Below are positions 1 to 11,639 of a DNA stretch of 64,000 bases, piece by piece. Position 1 is the first letter of the stretch, and every line of letters starts with the position of its first letter. The notes below the pieces were generated by a model. It did no database searches, had not been told where the DNA came from, and saw nothing but the letters and a program-made list of their open reading frames with translations. The position numbers were made by a program, and so were the translations under genes. Origin of the DNA: Castor canadensis (lineage: Eukaryota; Chordata; Mammalia; Rodentia; Castoridae); NCBI RefSeq assembly GCF_047511655.1, contig NC_133390.1:132485583-132549582 (forward strand), written 5' to 3'.

Positions 1-944
1 ATGAGCTGTGTGCCTCTGCTCTGGTCAGGGTGTCTGAGGATAGAAGGGATTGAACACTTTGTTCATCAGCTGCCCCTGCTTCAGGGCAGGACTAAACATC
101 AGAATCCAGGACAACAGCAGTCCTGCTGTCTCCTGAGTCCTGGTGTTGCTGGAAGACTAACCAATCATGAGATCTTTCTTTCTGAGAGACTTTAATATCT
201 TTATAAACTCCAAACTTTTCAAAAAAAAATCTTATATATAAAAGGATGTTTTCTATAATTTTTCCCAGAACCACCATTAATAGCTTAGTACGTACTTGTC
301 TACAACTTCTCTTTATAATACACATATATGTATACATAAATCTGCATAATACAGGGTCATGTGATGTTTGCAGCCTCAGCTGTCCATTCTTGGGTAGCTT
401 TCCAGAGGTGTCCCTTCACATATACCTTGGAACAAAGTGCCAGTGAATGCAGGTGCCACCATTTACTTAGAATTTGTCCAATTGATAGGCCTTTTCTATT
501 GAAGTTCTCATTTTCACATGCTCTCTGGAATTCCAAATCCAGAAGTCCCCGGGGGTGAAAAGCAAGCTGTTCCAGGGCTGTCAACACTGTCCCAAGGGCA
601 AACCTCCTCCTAGACATTTTCAGGGAGAGCACATTTGTTCAAGCTTCTTCCCCTTATTTGCTATAAGCCAGGAATGAAATGCCATGCATTTCTTTTTCAG
701 TGTTTATACATTTGCTGTTTTGCTTTTACTGACTTACAGACTCTAAGACAAGCCAGAGAAAAAGCCAGAGTTCCATTTGGACTAGGAAACGTAAAATAAC
801 AAGGACAAACAAAGCTTCCCAAGAGGAATGAGCTGCCACCTCCTTTCATGTTATAATTGACCATAATCACATCCTTGTTCATGGCCCAGGGCTTCCCACA
901 GACTGCACACCCAAGCAAATATGTCCTTGGAGAAATACAAATTG
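1..944. other. Intergenic sequence, nothing recognised
   Basis: The sequence is AT-rich around 185-350. The open frames here are short and overlap on both strands without codon structure. No repeat family was recognised. Confidence 0.6.
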
Positions 945-1410
945 TTTTAGTCACTATAGCTGCATAACAACCCATCCTAAAACTTAACAGCTTTAAACAA
1001 TGATATTTATTGCACTTATGTGTCTGTGAGTCAGGAATTTGAACTGTACACGGTGTGACAGTTCATCTCAGCTCCACAGTGTCTGGGGCTCCAGCTGGAA
1101 AGCTGACCATTTGGTCTCTGTGGCATCTGAAGCTCTGTGTTTCCTACACATGATACACAACAGAGCACATGAGGATGGCCAGACTGTCATGTGGTTCTGG
1201 GCCCCAAGTGACACAATGCCCAGGAGAGAAACAGCTCAGCCTTAGAAGCCAGTGTTACTTCCACTGATGGATTGATTGGACTGGTTACAAAGTCCACTGG
1301 GGACATAGACACCACTCACACAGAGGCAGGGCAACACCACATCGTGAGAAGAAATGGACATATCTTGGTGCATTTCCTTTAGAAATTCATTGTCCAGTTC
1401 ATTCTTTGGC
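945..1410 (+). mobile_element. Ancient LTR-like interspersed repeat
   Basis: The block opens with a diverged form of the widespread mammalian repeat beginning 'actgctgcataacaa...' (here 'tatagctgcataacaac', followed by 'aaaacttaacagctttaaacaa'). Its later part, near 1245-1400, also follows the remembered consensus. It belongs to the same family as 42576-42965. Assignment to an ERVL-type LTR class is from memory and tentative; the repeat character is more certain than the class. Confidence 0.55.
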
Positions 1411-3477
1411 AAAGGCAACCTCGAGGCAATGCCAACTGGACGCACAGGGTCAATGTCACTGGGCCAGGAGAATCAGCTGGGAGGGGAAGAGTGCCAGGAA
1501 AGAGGGTTTCCCCAACAGGTGTCTGGCCCACCATTACAGGGTGTCAGGGAGGGCCGGTGGCCCACTGACCCCATCAATATTCAGGACTGGAGTGGGAAGC
1601 AGGAGGTTCAAGGTAACAGATGAAGTGGATTTGGGCAGTCACCCCATACTGCTGTGGGTTCACTGGGTAGCACAGACCAGGAACCGGCCAGTGGAAGAAG
1701 ACAAAGAAGTAAGTGCAGGGTGAGCAACATGGCTCTGGGCATAAGGGTGGGTCTTACAGCTGGGCCCTAGCAAGGTTGACCCCTTCTCTTAACCAGGAAA
1801 CCTCTCCTGTCCCAAGGGCCCTGGCCCTCCAGCAGTGGGTCTGATTCCAGTTCTGGCCACTTCAGGGAGATGAACTCCTCTTTTGGTCTGTCGGCCCCAG
1901 GGAAGAGGAGCCAGGAGCTCTGGATGGAGTCTTGGTGGGTAAGGCCTGCTCTTTTAGTGTGTGAAGAGCGAGATGTACTAGGGCTCAATAGATGATCATG
2001 AGGAGAAGGGGAGTGAGAATGTGTGGCTGCCAGTCTCATATCATGGGGCTGAAGTTCAGGCTCTCCTGGGGGTGGTTCTGCAGGGTCCCCTGAGCCAGTA
2101 TGTAAATATAGGCATGGAGGTGGTGCACCTTGCTTTTCAGACTCTGTGCTTCTGGGATCCCCCTATCTCCATTTTCCCTTCCTTCTGGAAGCCTGCAGTG
2201 ACTTTCTGCAACCAGGTCTAACACAATTGTTCTCACAGCTGAGTGAGAATGGGGCCAGTGGCAGGTCCTGTCTGCTTACCTGACATGCTGTCCCAGGACA
2301 CTCCAGGCATTTCTGCCCATGCCAAAGGTAGCCAAGCACTTACCACCTCGCCAGCCAGCATACCTGGAAAGGTAGCCCAGAGGGTGTGTGGATTCCATCA
2401 TGGACCTGGGCTGAGAAGGGGCTTGCTCCCCTTTACCAGTCCCAAGGAAAATAGAGGTTGGAAGTTCGAGGGGAATGCACAGGAAGCAGTGGCATGTTTG
2501 GTACCCATGAAGGTAGCTGGCTGTCAGTCCTACTGGGCTCTGGAGTGGGCTCCTCATGTCCTCTGGACTTAGGGAAACAGTACTAGAAAGTTGAGCAGTA
2601 TCTTTAGGAAATAGAAGAGTAAGTGGCCAGAGCAGGTCACAGCAGGGTGACATGCAGGCTGAAGGCCAGAGTTGGAAGGAAATTTTGTGTGGCTTAGAAC
2701 CACAGGTGGACGAACTTCTGAGGGGAGAAGCCACAGTTTGGAACCCTGGAGGAGGGCTGCACCATGCCTGTTCTCATGGCACATCCCCCACATCAGTGAA
2801 TGCGCCTTACTTGCCCAGGGTATTCCAGCCAGGGTCCTGCCATCTGCACCTATTCTCCACAAAGAATTACTCTACTAAAGCCCATGAGGCTTCCTGGGCA
2901 AGACCCTAGGGTCTGAGGTGTTTCTAGGAAAGCCTGGCTCAGTTAGTGGCCTCTGAACCTTTTCTCCATGCTGTCTTCTGTCTCTAGGTCCCGGGGTCCC
3001 AGCACACCAAGCTCACTGAGGTTGTTTGGGCAATGTCTCTGGGACTTGGCTTTTGCTCTCACTTCCAGGATGTCACATGTTCTTGCATGACTTGAAGAGA
3101 CTGTATTTTTGCACTTCAGATAATTTGGATTCAAACAAAAGAGCGGCTATGGTTGATGATGATGTAGGTGGCTGGGAAATGAGTCTTTTGGCCATAGTCT
3201 GTAGGTAACACAGGTGGGTGGTATGGGTACAGGAAAACCGACTGCTCACCTGGGAGGCTGAAAGACTGGGAGGGAGGGAGAGAAGAAGAGAGGGAGGAAG
3301 ATGTTCATGTAGGAAGTTCTGGAGACACTGGGAACAGAGCCAGACTTTGCCTGCAGGCCAGCCTCCCAATGCCAGCCTCCCAGGAGCCCTGTCCAAAGCC
3401 AAGTCAAGGATACCAAAGGCTGGAGAGAGGCTTGTGTAGGTCATGTCCCTTCCTGGAGGAAGGAGATATGTGAATTC
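1411..3477. other. Intergenic sequence, no gene recognised
   Basis: This is GC-moderate, unique-looking sequence. It includes a purine-rich GGGA/GAAG stretch at 3267-3303. The open frames (for example 2276-2734 on the minus strand) show no known domain and overlap others on the opposite strand. Confidence 0.55.
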
Positions 3478-3492
3478 TTAATTAATGCAAAT
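3478..3492. promoter_or_regulatory. Composite TTAATTAA / ATGCAAAT motif
   Basis: TTAATTAATGCAAAT contains a homeodomain-type TTAATTAA fused to a perfect octamer, ATGCAAAT (3485-3492). This is a sequence match only. It lies about 27 kb downstream of the SYNDIG1 stop. Confidence 0.3.
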
Positions 3493-3794
3493 GTGTCTTA
3501 ATCATTCTCAAATGGAGCTCCTGATGAGGGTTGCCATGGCCACAGGGCTCTGTCCTTCCACGTCAACCCCACCCGTCTTCATCTAATTCAGGCAGCATGT
3601 GCTTTAGCACTGAGCACCTTACAGCTGTTATCACAAGTTACCCAGGCACCTCTTCCTCTTGCCATATCCCAAGAGTCCCTGGCTAGGGATCAGTGATTAT
3701 GATGAATGGTCTGGTGGGTTTGGTATCTAGCTTCAAAGTTGCCTATGTATCTTGGAGAAAAACCAGTGGGACAGGCAGGGAAGAGGCCATTCTA

Positions 3795-4045
3795 TTATCT
3801 GGCAGAAGAGAAAAGAGGTTCATAGAGGGCCAGTGACTTACACAAGCTCATTTATTATTTGTCCAGCCTTCATGATGCTGATGATACTGGGTGGTTCTAG
3901 GACATCAGGCACTGAGCTGGGACATCCTTTGTCTCACCTAGTGTAAGGAGGTAAGTGGGGAGAGAGGTTCAGAGATGGTGGGTAAGTTGCCTCAGGTCTC
4001 AGAGCAAAGGAGTGGCTGAGTGGGGACTGCAGTTCTCCTGCAGTG
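3795..4045 (-). repeat. Possible MIR relics, antisense
   Basis: Two stretches, 'aaagaggttcatagagggccagtgacttac' and 'agaggttcagagatggtgggtaagttgcctcaggtctcagagc', follow the antisense MIR core, where 'gaggttaagtaacttgcccaaggtcacacag' is expected. The rest of 3493-4670 shows nothing recognised. Confidence 0.4.
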
Positions 4046-4673
4046 TGTGTGTGAGAGCAGAGGCAGGCCCCAGGGTTTGCTCACATTTCCTATCTGGCCC
4101 TGCATTAGCAGGTTGCCACAGCAGAGGTGCTCTGTGCTTGCTCTGCAGTATGCTGAGGGCCCTGTAGTATGGAGCAGGGAGCAGGGGGAGGTCAGAGGAT
4201 CCCACTGAGGTGCATGCATGGGGCAAGCATGTTTTTTATTATAGCTGGAGCAGTCTCAGTAAGTAAAAACACCACAGTTAAACATGTCCTATCACAGGGA
4301 CTGGATCCACACAGAAGTAAATCTTGCTGGCCTCTGTCACCACTCAGGGATGACATGGGAAGCAGACCAGATGTGCAATTTGTCTGTACCAGCAGCAGAT
4401 GTGGTGGGGGCACATTGGACCACAGTGAGCACCAATCCTCTCAGAAGGGGCACCAGCAGCTGGGTCTTGGTAATTAATGTCACTTACTCAGCTGTTCCTG
4501 TCCTCCTAATTAAAACAAGACGTGGGTTTCTCTGTGGGCTTTTCAGATTCTTTCCATTAGGCTAAGTAGGGCTGTTAGCCCTAATCATATTAGAGATTAC
4601 ACGTATACATGGTCAGACGTTCATTCTTGGAAACTGGGTCATCTGAAAGTAGACCACTGGTTCATCGTAATGC

Positions 4674-4763
4674 CTTTTTTCCCCCTTGTGGTATACTGGC
4701 ATTTGAGCTCTGAGCCTTGCACTTGCTCAGCAGACACTCCACCACTTGAGTCACACAGTCCCA
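4674..4763 (-). mobile_element. tRNA-derived SINE, antisense
   Basis: A T/C-rich tail (4675-4685) is followed by an antisense tRNA-like body: 'gagccttgcacttgctcagcagacactccaccacttgagtc'. Read on the minus strand it gives an A-box-like 'gactcaagtggtgga'. It matches the tRNA part of the composite SINEs at 47925 and 63660. Confidence 0.65.
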
Positions 4764-5771
4764 CCACGATGCCTTTGGGTTCTGGGCTGAAGGGAGAGTC
4801 CTGAGCCCAGGGCTGGGAACTGCATGCCTGGGCCTTCTTTCCTTGCTTGAAGCATGTGCTTTTAGTGGGACTTGACCAGGTCCTAGGAACAGAGCGCTTT
4901 CTTTCTTTAATCTGCTTGCTTCATTCAGACAGACCTTCCTGAAAATGCTTGCCTTGTAAGAAGTTCTGTGACCTTTTGAGCCCATCTCCATTGGGGTACT
5001 TCTGGCTGCTCTAGCAAAGGGATCTTGGAGGTCTAAATTCTCAAATACAGAAGGTTATTGCTTATTCATTGAAGGGTACCAAAGTGTGAGTTTCTGGCTT
5101 TCCTCCACCTCAAGATATTTTGCAAAAATCCTTTCTCAGCATGCGAGCTCCATTCCCCTGGGACTCATTGCCCATGCTGGGATCCAATCTGCAGAGGGGG
5201 GAAGAGCACAGAAGAGGCTCAGCCCCTTCTTAAAAGCATTTCCTAGGAAATGGGTTGTCTCCCTCTCTCACATTCTATTGGCTAGCAGTCACTCGGGCGC
5301 ATCTACCTTCAAAGGAGCTCTTCTTCCTGGGTGTTTAGGAGAAGGAATAACGTGACGTGACTGCCATAGTGACAAGCTTGTTCTTTGCTCTTTGACCTGC
5401 ATAACCCCTGCAGGAAGGAACTTATAATGCCGCTTTATCCATGGGAAACTATAAATCTCAGAGAACTGCCTAGGATTTAAGCAGAGATCTGAATATAAAC
5501 AGCAACCTTCAGTGACTGAGGCATTTGTCCACATGGGGACAGGACAGTTCATTTACTTAACCTAAAACTAAAAGTCTGAATCACCCAAAGTTAACCAAAA
5601 CCCAGTTTTCTACTTTCTAGTGCCTAAATTACTCAAAATAAGCAGATTAAGATCCTCCAGATGACCCATTGGGAGCCCGTAGGAACAACCTATAAACAGG
5701 ATATCAGATGTGGACTGAAGGGCTGAGTCGTCCCATGCTGGAAGGCACATGGACCTGGCTTCTTCTCTGAA
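4764..5771. other. Intergenic; possible MIR fragment at 5390-5510
   Basis: The sequence is otherwise unrecognised. The segment 'atgggaaactataaatctcagagaactgcctaggattt' weakly resembles an antisense MIR core. Confidence 0.35.
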
Positions 5772-5773
5772 TA

Positions 5774-6412
5774 CAGTTGTCCCCTCTATCTATTAGTTTC
5801 TGTTGCTTGAAGTTAACCAGTCTGAATACTATTAATTGGAAAATTTCAGAAATAAGCAATTCATAGCTTCTCAACTGTGCACTGTCTGAGTATTGTGATG
5901 AACTCTCATGCTACCCTGCCCTGGGTGCAAGTCATCCTTGTACAGTGTATCCACTCTGGATATGCTACTCAACCATTAGTCACTTATCTCAGTGATCAGC
6001 TCTGCTGCCCTAGCATTGTAGTACTTGTGTTCATGCTAATATTTGATAAGTGCCCAAAACACAGAGCTGTTGATGACAATAATTCAGACTCTCCAAAGCA
6101 GAGTCATCCATCACTTAAGTGAAAGTGTGAAAGTTCTCCACGTAAGAAAAAATTCATTTTCTCAGGTTGCTAACATTCATTGTAAGAATGTATCTTCTAT
6201 CTGTCAAACTGTGAAGAAGAAGAAAAGAAATTTGTTCTAGCTTGCTAGTTACCTCAAAAGTTGTAACCCACAGTGGGTGGTAGGTACTTAACTAAGCACT
6301 TAAGAAAGAAAATTCATGAAGCTATAGGATTCAGTACTCTCTGAGGCTTCTGGCACCAGTGAACTGGGTGTCTTGGAACATGTTCCCTAAGATGGAGGAG
6401 TGGGTGCTACCG
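5774..6412 (+). mobile_element. Internally deleted Tigger (pogo/TcMar) DNA transposon
   Basis: The element starts with the Tigger-type terminus CAGTTGTCCCC at 5774, directly after TA (5772-5773). It ends near 6412 with 'tcttggaacatgttccct...gctaccg', followed by TA (6413-6414). TA target duplication and these two ends are hallmarks of Tigger elements. The body carries the 5' untranslated part (5800-6040) and the start of the transposase, then jumps to the 3' terminal region, so about 640 bp remain of an autonomous element of some 2.4 kb or more. Confidence 0.8.
6043..6240 (+). pseudogene. Tigger transposase N-terminal remnant
   Basis: A diverged pogo-type transposase start is visible. In one frame (ending 6122) the stretch CPKHRAVDDNNSDSPK occupies the basic N-terminus. 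In a second frame, LSESVKVLHVRKNSFSQVAN leads into the helix-turn-helix DNA-binding region and then a lysine-rich stretch (KKKKRN). The change of frame at about 6100-6122 shows a frameshift. The DDE catalytic core is absent because of the internal deletion, so this copy cannot encode an active transposase. Confidence 0.7.
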
Positions 6413-7350
6413 TATTTTAGACACCTCTGCAGAAGGTCTTAGTGAAGTCACGAGGCTCTGTTTGGCCAAGGCAGTGCCCCGAGCACTTTGTCTTCTCTGT
6501 TTGGATTCTCAGTCCTGTCTTAGCTCACTGGAACATCCACCTTGCTTCTTACCATGTTTTTGCCTCCAGTCCCTCCCCAGTAGGCCACAAGACTCCGAGG
6601 TGCCTGAGCACTGCCAATACCACCATTCCTCTCTGTTAAACCAACAGCCAGGGGCCCCTTCGCCTTTTTAAGGTCAAGTGCAGTGTCCTTAGTTTTCTCC
6701 TCAAAGCCTGTGATGTCCAGCTCTAATCTCCTTCCCACTTAACTGTATCTCCTTTTTCCCTGCTGGGCTTATTCCATGGTTTTCTCCCTGGCAAGTGCCC
6801 CACCTGACTCACCCCACTACTCACCAAATTCTCTTCTTCCCTTCTCTATGAAGCCAGCCCTATACTTACCTCCTGAAAGGGCTTCCCAGCCCTTTCAAAT
6901 GTCTTAGCCCTTTATCTGTCCTCTCTTGGGGGCCTTGCCACTTCTCCAGCTGGTAGTGATTCAGGGCCATCTTTCTCCTGGTGTTGTATTTGGCTGCATG
7001 GACTCTTGAACCCCAGCACCAACCCCTACCAACCACTCAGCAAATACAAGAGTCACAGTTTCACTAATGACATCTTCACCAAACCACATCCCAGAGTCTG
7101 TGCCAAGGTCCTTCAGGAGAGAATGAGGGGTCATGGGGAAAGCTGAGCTTGGAGGGCTGGTAGCAGTTAGGGATGGATGCTGTCTCACTTTCCTTTTCCC
7201 ACCCTGCTTTGGGCACATGAGGGGACTTCCTATGGTTGGTAGACCTGTCTTTGCCTTGGAGGCTGCTCAGAGACCTTTAGAAATGCTTTCCCAGGAAGCA
7301 TTTTAAGAAACATTTCTTAAGGCAAAGAAAGTTTTGTATGTGAATAAATA
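6413..7350. other. Intergenic, possible L2-like stretch
   Basis: The pyrimidine-rich text at 6530-6960 has the style of L2 3' regions ('tctccctggcaagtgcccc', 'ctcctgaaagggcttccc'), but identity is weak. No gene was recognised. Confidence 0.3.
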
Positions 7351-7353
7351 AAA

Positions 7354-7429
7354 CTATATATACATATATACATAGTCACATATATACGTATATATAACTA
7401 AATAATTCATATATAATCACACACACACA

Positions 7430-7470
<41 letters not shown>

Positions 7471-7479
7471 CACACACAA
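7354..7479. repeat. Compound TA/(CA)n microsatellite
   Basis: A TA-rich alternating stretch (7354-7415) runs into a nearly pure CA repeat (7418-7479) with minor AAAC and CCCC interruptions. Confidence 0.95.
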
Positions 7480-7511
7480 AACACTTTCAATTTCTTTTCT
7501 TCTCTCTGGTG

Positions 7512-7612
7512 GAGTTTACCCAGCCCAGTGTTTGGTTCATGGGAGCTGTTCAGTGGTGTTTGTTGGATAAATCACTCCAAGAGTGAGTGAATGGATGAAT
7601 GAATGAATATAC
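7512..7612 (+). repeat. L2 3' end fragment
   Basis: 'cagtgtttggttcatgggagctgttcagtggtgtttgttgga' followed by GAAT repeats follows the L2 3' end (...cacagtaggtgctcaataaatgtttgttgaatgaatg). Confidence 0.6.
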
Positions 7613-8387
7613 TAAACCAAGAGTTTGTGTGTTTTTAATTCTATTTTGTTACCCAACTGAGGCTCAGCATTCACAGGCATATTTAACACATCATTTGCTA
7701 TCTGCATTGTAAATTTACCTTTGCTTGGCTCCAGTAGAATCCAGAGGGAAAATAACAGTGTTGGCTATTGAGTTGGCAACTGTGTGATAAGTCATGCCAC
7801 AGACAACAAAGCATCATTTCTGATGGTACCCACTACCAGCTTCACAGTGTGAAGTGAGTCTGATGCTGCTTGTGGAACTATGTCAAGTAGGCAGTACAAG
7901 GAAATTTTATGGAAACCAGAAAGAAAAATGGATTCAGAAAGCCCTGGAGCATGTGCTCGAATGAATAAAGTTTGCTAGGCCTTGGTGCTGCCCAGGAAGA
8001 GGGTGGAGTTACCAGCACCTCAGGAAGCAGCAGCCTATCTGGAAAGCCAGAGTGGCCAAAAGCTGGTGGTGGCTGGCAGAGAAGGAAGAAGATGCTGCTA
8101 TGGGACACTGCAGATTTATACCTATCTCCCCAAAGGAAGCCTGGCTGGGAACCAAAATGAAAATTATCTTCTGTAATGCTTCATTTCTTTGAATTTATGG
8201 TTGCAATAACTCCTTGGGTTTTCACTGCCCCAGTCTGCAGACTCAGCAGGTAGAGGCTAAGCATGAAGAAGGCCTCCTGGGTGCTCCTGGGATGGGCACA
8301 GGACAGCACTTCTTTCAGAACAATCAAGGACTAAGCATCTGGCTTGTGTCCCAGAGGCTGAAGCCTTGATGTATTCTTGTCTGGAAG
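7613..8387. other. Intergenic, nothing recognised
   Basis: Unique-looking sequence with only short open frames on both strands and no known repeat. Confidence 0.5.
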
Positions 8388-8510
8388 TTTCTAAACCTGG
8401 GTTCTCATTAGAACCATCTTGGGGCTTAAAAACATGGGTTCTTGGGCTCCAACCCTAAGGATGCTGATTCTTAAGTCCAAGGTAGGACCTGAGAGCTGCA
8501 TTTCGTGGCC
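8388..8510 (-). mobile_element. MER5A-like hAT relic
   Basis: 'taaacctgggttctcattagaacc' through 'ggatgctgattcttaagtcc' follows the MER5A/MER20 pattern (tctgattc...gaaccatctgggg). The class is sound but the subfamily and orientation are tentative. Confidence 0.5.
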
Positions 8511-9585
8511 TGCTCTCCAGGTCTGGACATTACAGGGAATGTCCGCTGATTCTCCACCTCAGGTGATAGAGAAGCACATGCCACTCATGTGGAGACACAG
8601 CAAAGCCATATGGGAAAGGACAGGGATAATTTGTCCACCACGGGGCACCACCTTCTTCTTGACAGCACTCAGGGTGTCTCACTGCACCCCAGGATACCCT
8701 TGGGTGTTTGACTGCAACTCTGTTGGGGGTTCTTCTCCTTAGGTGAGCCATTTTCAGGAATGCCCTCTGCCTTGCTCTCTGGTGAGGCCACTACACCTGC
8801 CTGCCAACCTGGCTGGGCTTCTGCCCCTCAGCTTTGTTCATCATCTCACTGCGGACCTCCTGTGGATGTTCTTGTCTTCTACATCAGTCTTTCCATGTGC
8901 CCACCTGACCTCCCACCACCATTGACACCCACTGGAAATGGATCTGTCTTTGTTCCAAGAAGCACTGTGTTCTGGCAGGGGTTGGAAATGGTCTCAGTGA
9001 CAGATAAGGTGTGTAGCTTGGCTTACCAAGGGAATAAGGGACATTAGTGGCTTTGATATCAGCAGGGTCAGGAAGTGCTGGAAATTGAATTCTGAAGGCA
9101 TCCTGACTCTTCCTATAATAGGGGCCACCTGGCCTCTGAGTCTGCATTCATTAATCAAATATTCACTGACATAGATGAAGTGCCCTTTCCTGAGTTGAGG
9201 AGGAGGGTGATGGGGCACTCAGGAACCTGGGGTCTGGAAGCTGGCAGCCACTGTTGGCCTCCATGTACTGACTCTTGGAGGATCTTGAGGCTGTGTGTGT
9301 CTACCCCAGTGTCCACTCAGGCAGCAGGGAACCTAGGCTTCTGGACCCAGAAGCAAAGTTCAGCCTCCCTGGCACACACTTTGTGGGACAAGATGAGGTC
9401 CTATACAGCAGCTCTGCTCACTACTCTGAGGTCTTGGAGTCACATTGTTAGAGGATGCAGCTGTCACATCCTCTTCTGCCTTCTGCAGGTCCCACAATAA
9501 ACAAGCCTATTGGGCTCCAAATCTCAGAGCTTTCCTCTGCCTCTGAAGTTAAGAGCAGTTGGTAGTTCTTTTTAATATTCTTATT
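8511..9585. other. Intergenic, short L2-like fragment near 9145-9200
   Basis: 'attcattaatcaaatattcactgacatagatgaagtgcc' resembles the L2 signature 'attcattcaacaaatatttattgagc'. No gene was recognised elsewhere in the stretch. Confidence 0.35.
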
Positions 9586-9589
9586 CACT

Positions 9590-9690
9590 GAGGAAGGTGC
9601 TGTTATCACTCCAGTTGGATACTTGGGGAAACAGAGCTGGTCACCAGATGAGATTGAACCCAGAAAGTTTGCCTCAATGGCCACCCCCTT
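9590..9690 (-). repeat. MIR fragment, antisense
   Basis: 'gaggaaggtgctgttatcactcc', then 'ggggaaacagagctggtcaccagatgagattgaaccc', follows the antisense MIR core and A-box region. Confidence 0.5.
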
Positions 9691-10789
9691 ACTCACTCAG
9701 TACACAAGTCCCAAGCCTTAGCCAGCTGCTACCTTCAGAAGACTGGCTTCTTGGTCACTATGTCAGCAATATCCCCTCCACCTGGCTTCTAGCTTAGGCC
9801 TTTGCTGTCTTTTCACCACAGTGGTGTGCTGAACTGGGTAATCCTCCCAGGCTTTCTGGGTCCCCACCTATCTAAGAGCTGCTGCTGTAACAACCTTCCT
9901 GGACCATGGCTCTTTTTGTCCTGCTTCCCTGAGTTCTCATGGATCCTGAGGAAAGACCCAGTTCTCACATTGCCTTCTACTGCCCTTTCTGCCAAAGGCC
10001 CAGGCTGCCTTACCTGGCTGCTCCTGGCTGGTGTGCCACCACACCTGCTCCTCAGCTTCCCTGCTTTCATGTGGTCACACAGGCCATTCCTTGCTGGAGC
10101 CCAGACTGTCCCTCTCCAATGCCCTGTGGAACAAATTCATTTGTCCTTTCTGCCCCAAGAGACTAGGGATGCCTCCATTATGCCTCTCTCTCCTTGGCCA
10201 TGCTAGCTAGTTGTCCCACTAAGCCAAAACCTTTATTGATACAGGAGGGGTCTTGAGGTCTCTGCACTTCAATTCATGACATTTTTGCTGTTTCCACCCA
10301 AGGATTGGATCCCCCACCAATTTCTCAACTCTGATTTCAAATCCTTGCTCACGAGCTCTTTGTGTGTTTACTTGGGAGTAAAGTCTGTGGATTTCGGGGA
10401 AAGGTGCTCTGGGTGTCCCCCACACCACTGGCCAGGCTTATGTGCTTCTTGGCCAATATCTGAAATTCTCTCCTGGTGTCCTTGGCTGTCTCTGACTCTC
10501 CATATTCCACGGCCTTTCCTGATTCTCATCCTCAGCCTGTTCTGGGTCTCTGTAGCTTGTTTCTTGTTGTATCTCTGCTGCCCAAGATGTAAACCTGTCT
10601 CTGAGAACATGGGCACCAGGAGGGACCTCAGCTAGGCGCATCATAACCAAAACTCAGAACTTTCCAAATTGGTTTGCATACTCTCCCCATCAGACCCTGG
10701 ACAGTTGGTTAAATTCTCCCCATTTCTGTGCCACCTGCAAACTTACAAAAATTCACAGTGTTTTGGGGTGGAGTGCAAGAACTAGATTT
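9691..10789. other. Intergenic, weak L2-like text, no gene
   Basis: The pyrimidine-rich sequence at 9790-10220 produces a 134-codon frame (9802-10206) of low complexity (rich in L, P, S). It looks like old L2-derived sequence rather than coding DNA. No splice-bounded exon was recognised. Confidence 0.35.
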
Positions 10790-11045
10790 AAAAAATAAAC
10801 ATTTTATTTTGGAAGATTTTAGATTTGCAGAAAAGCTGCACAGTTAGCACAGAACACTCCTTGATGCCCTTGCCCAGTTTTCTTCCTCTAATGTTATCTT
10901 ACAGGATGAAGGAGCATTTGCCAAAACTGAAAAACCAATGCCCTTGTATTATCATTAGTTAGTGACAGCATTTCTTCAGATTTCATCAGTTTTTCCATTA
11001 ATATTCACCTTTTGTTTCAGGATCAAGTCAAATATAGCAGGAACT
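10790..11045. mobile_element. Ancient LINE-1 (L1M-type) relic
   Basis: 'gcagaaaagctgcacagttagcacagaacactccttgatgcccttgcccagttttc...atgttatcttaca...atttgccaaaactgaa...cagatttcatcagtttttcc...ttcaggatc' follows a familiar mammalian L1M-associated sequence block at moderate identity. Orientation was not assigned. Confidence 0.5.
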
Positions 11046-11639
11046 GGATTTTAAACAAGCACTGTGTGCCATCTTCAGGCTCACTGGTGTTTGGGAAGTC
11101 TGATTGGTCTGTGGATCATAATTTTGCAGACTAAACCGAGGGCCAAAGAGGGCCAGGAACTGCCAGAGATCCCTCTCTAGAGGTGGTGCTGGAGGATTTG
11201 GGGTCACTTCCTTCCCACCACACCAGTTGCCTTTAATCTAATATAGAGCCCTCTGTCCCTGGCTCCACGTTGTGCACCTCCTTCTTCCTCCTGACACTGG
11301 ATCCAGTGTGGATAGCACAGCAGATAATTATTTCACTAGGTAACTCTTCTGCTAGGCCTTGGACAGAGTGAGGTCTTGTAGCATCATGGCAATGACTTAT
11401 GATGCTAAAGATACCTGGTGGGGCTCCTGTGCCGTAGCCAAAATGAACAACACAGCATGGAAAGTACTGCCATCAAGAGGCACCCTCCATCTCAATTTTC
11501 TGAGCTTGGACTTGGGATCTGAATCTGTCCTCAGGCCCCAGAAAATGACTCGTGTAGGTTACATGAGAAAGTCATTGGGCCCCTTTGCCATGGATTTTAT
11601 AACTCAACTGCTTCCTTGGAAAACAAACCAGTTTTTTAT
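11046..11639. other. Intergenic, nothing recognised
   Basis: Unique-looking DNA. The plus-strand frame beginning at 11359 runs into the following L1 tail and is not supported as a gene. Confidence 0.45.

Noticed and set aside
2276-2734. 152-codon minus-strand open frame
   Set aside because: No recognised family, low-complexity S/P/L composition, overlaps frames on both strands.
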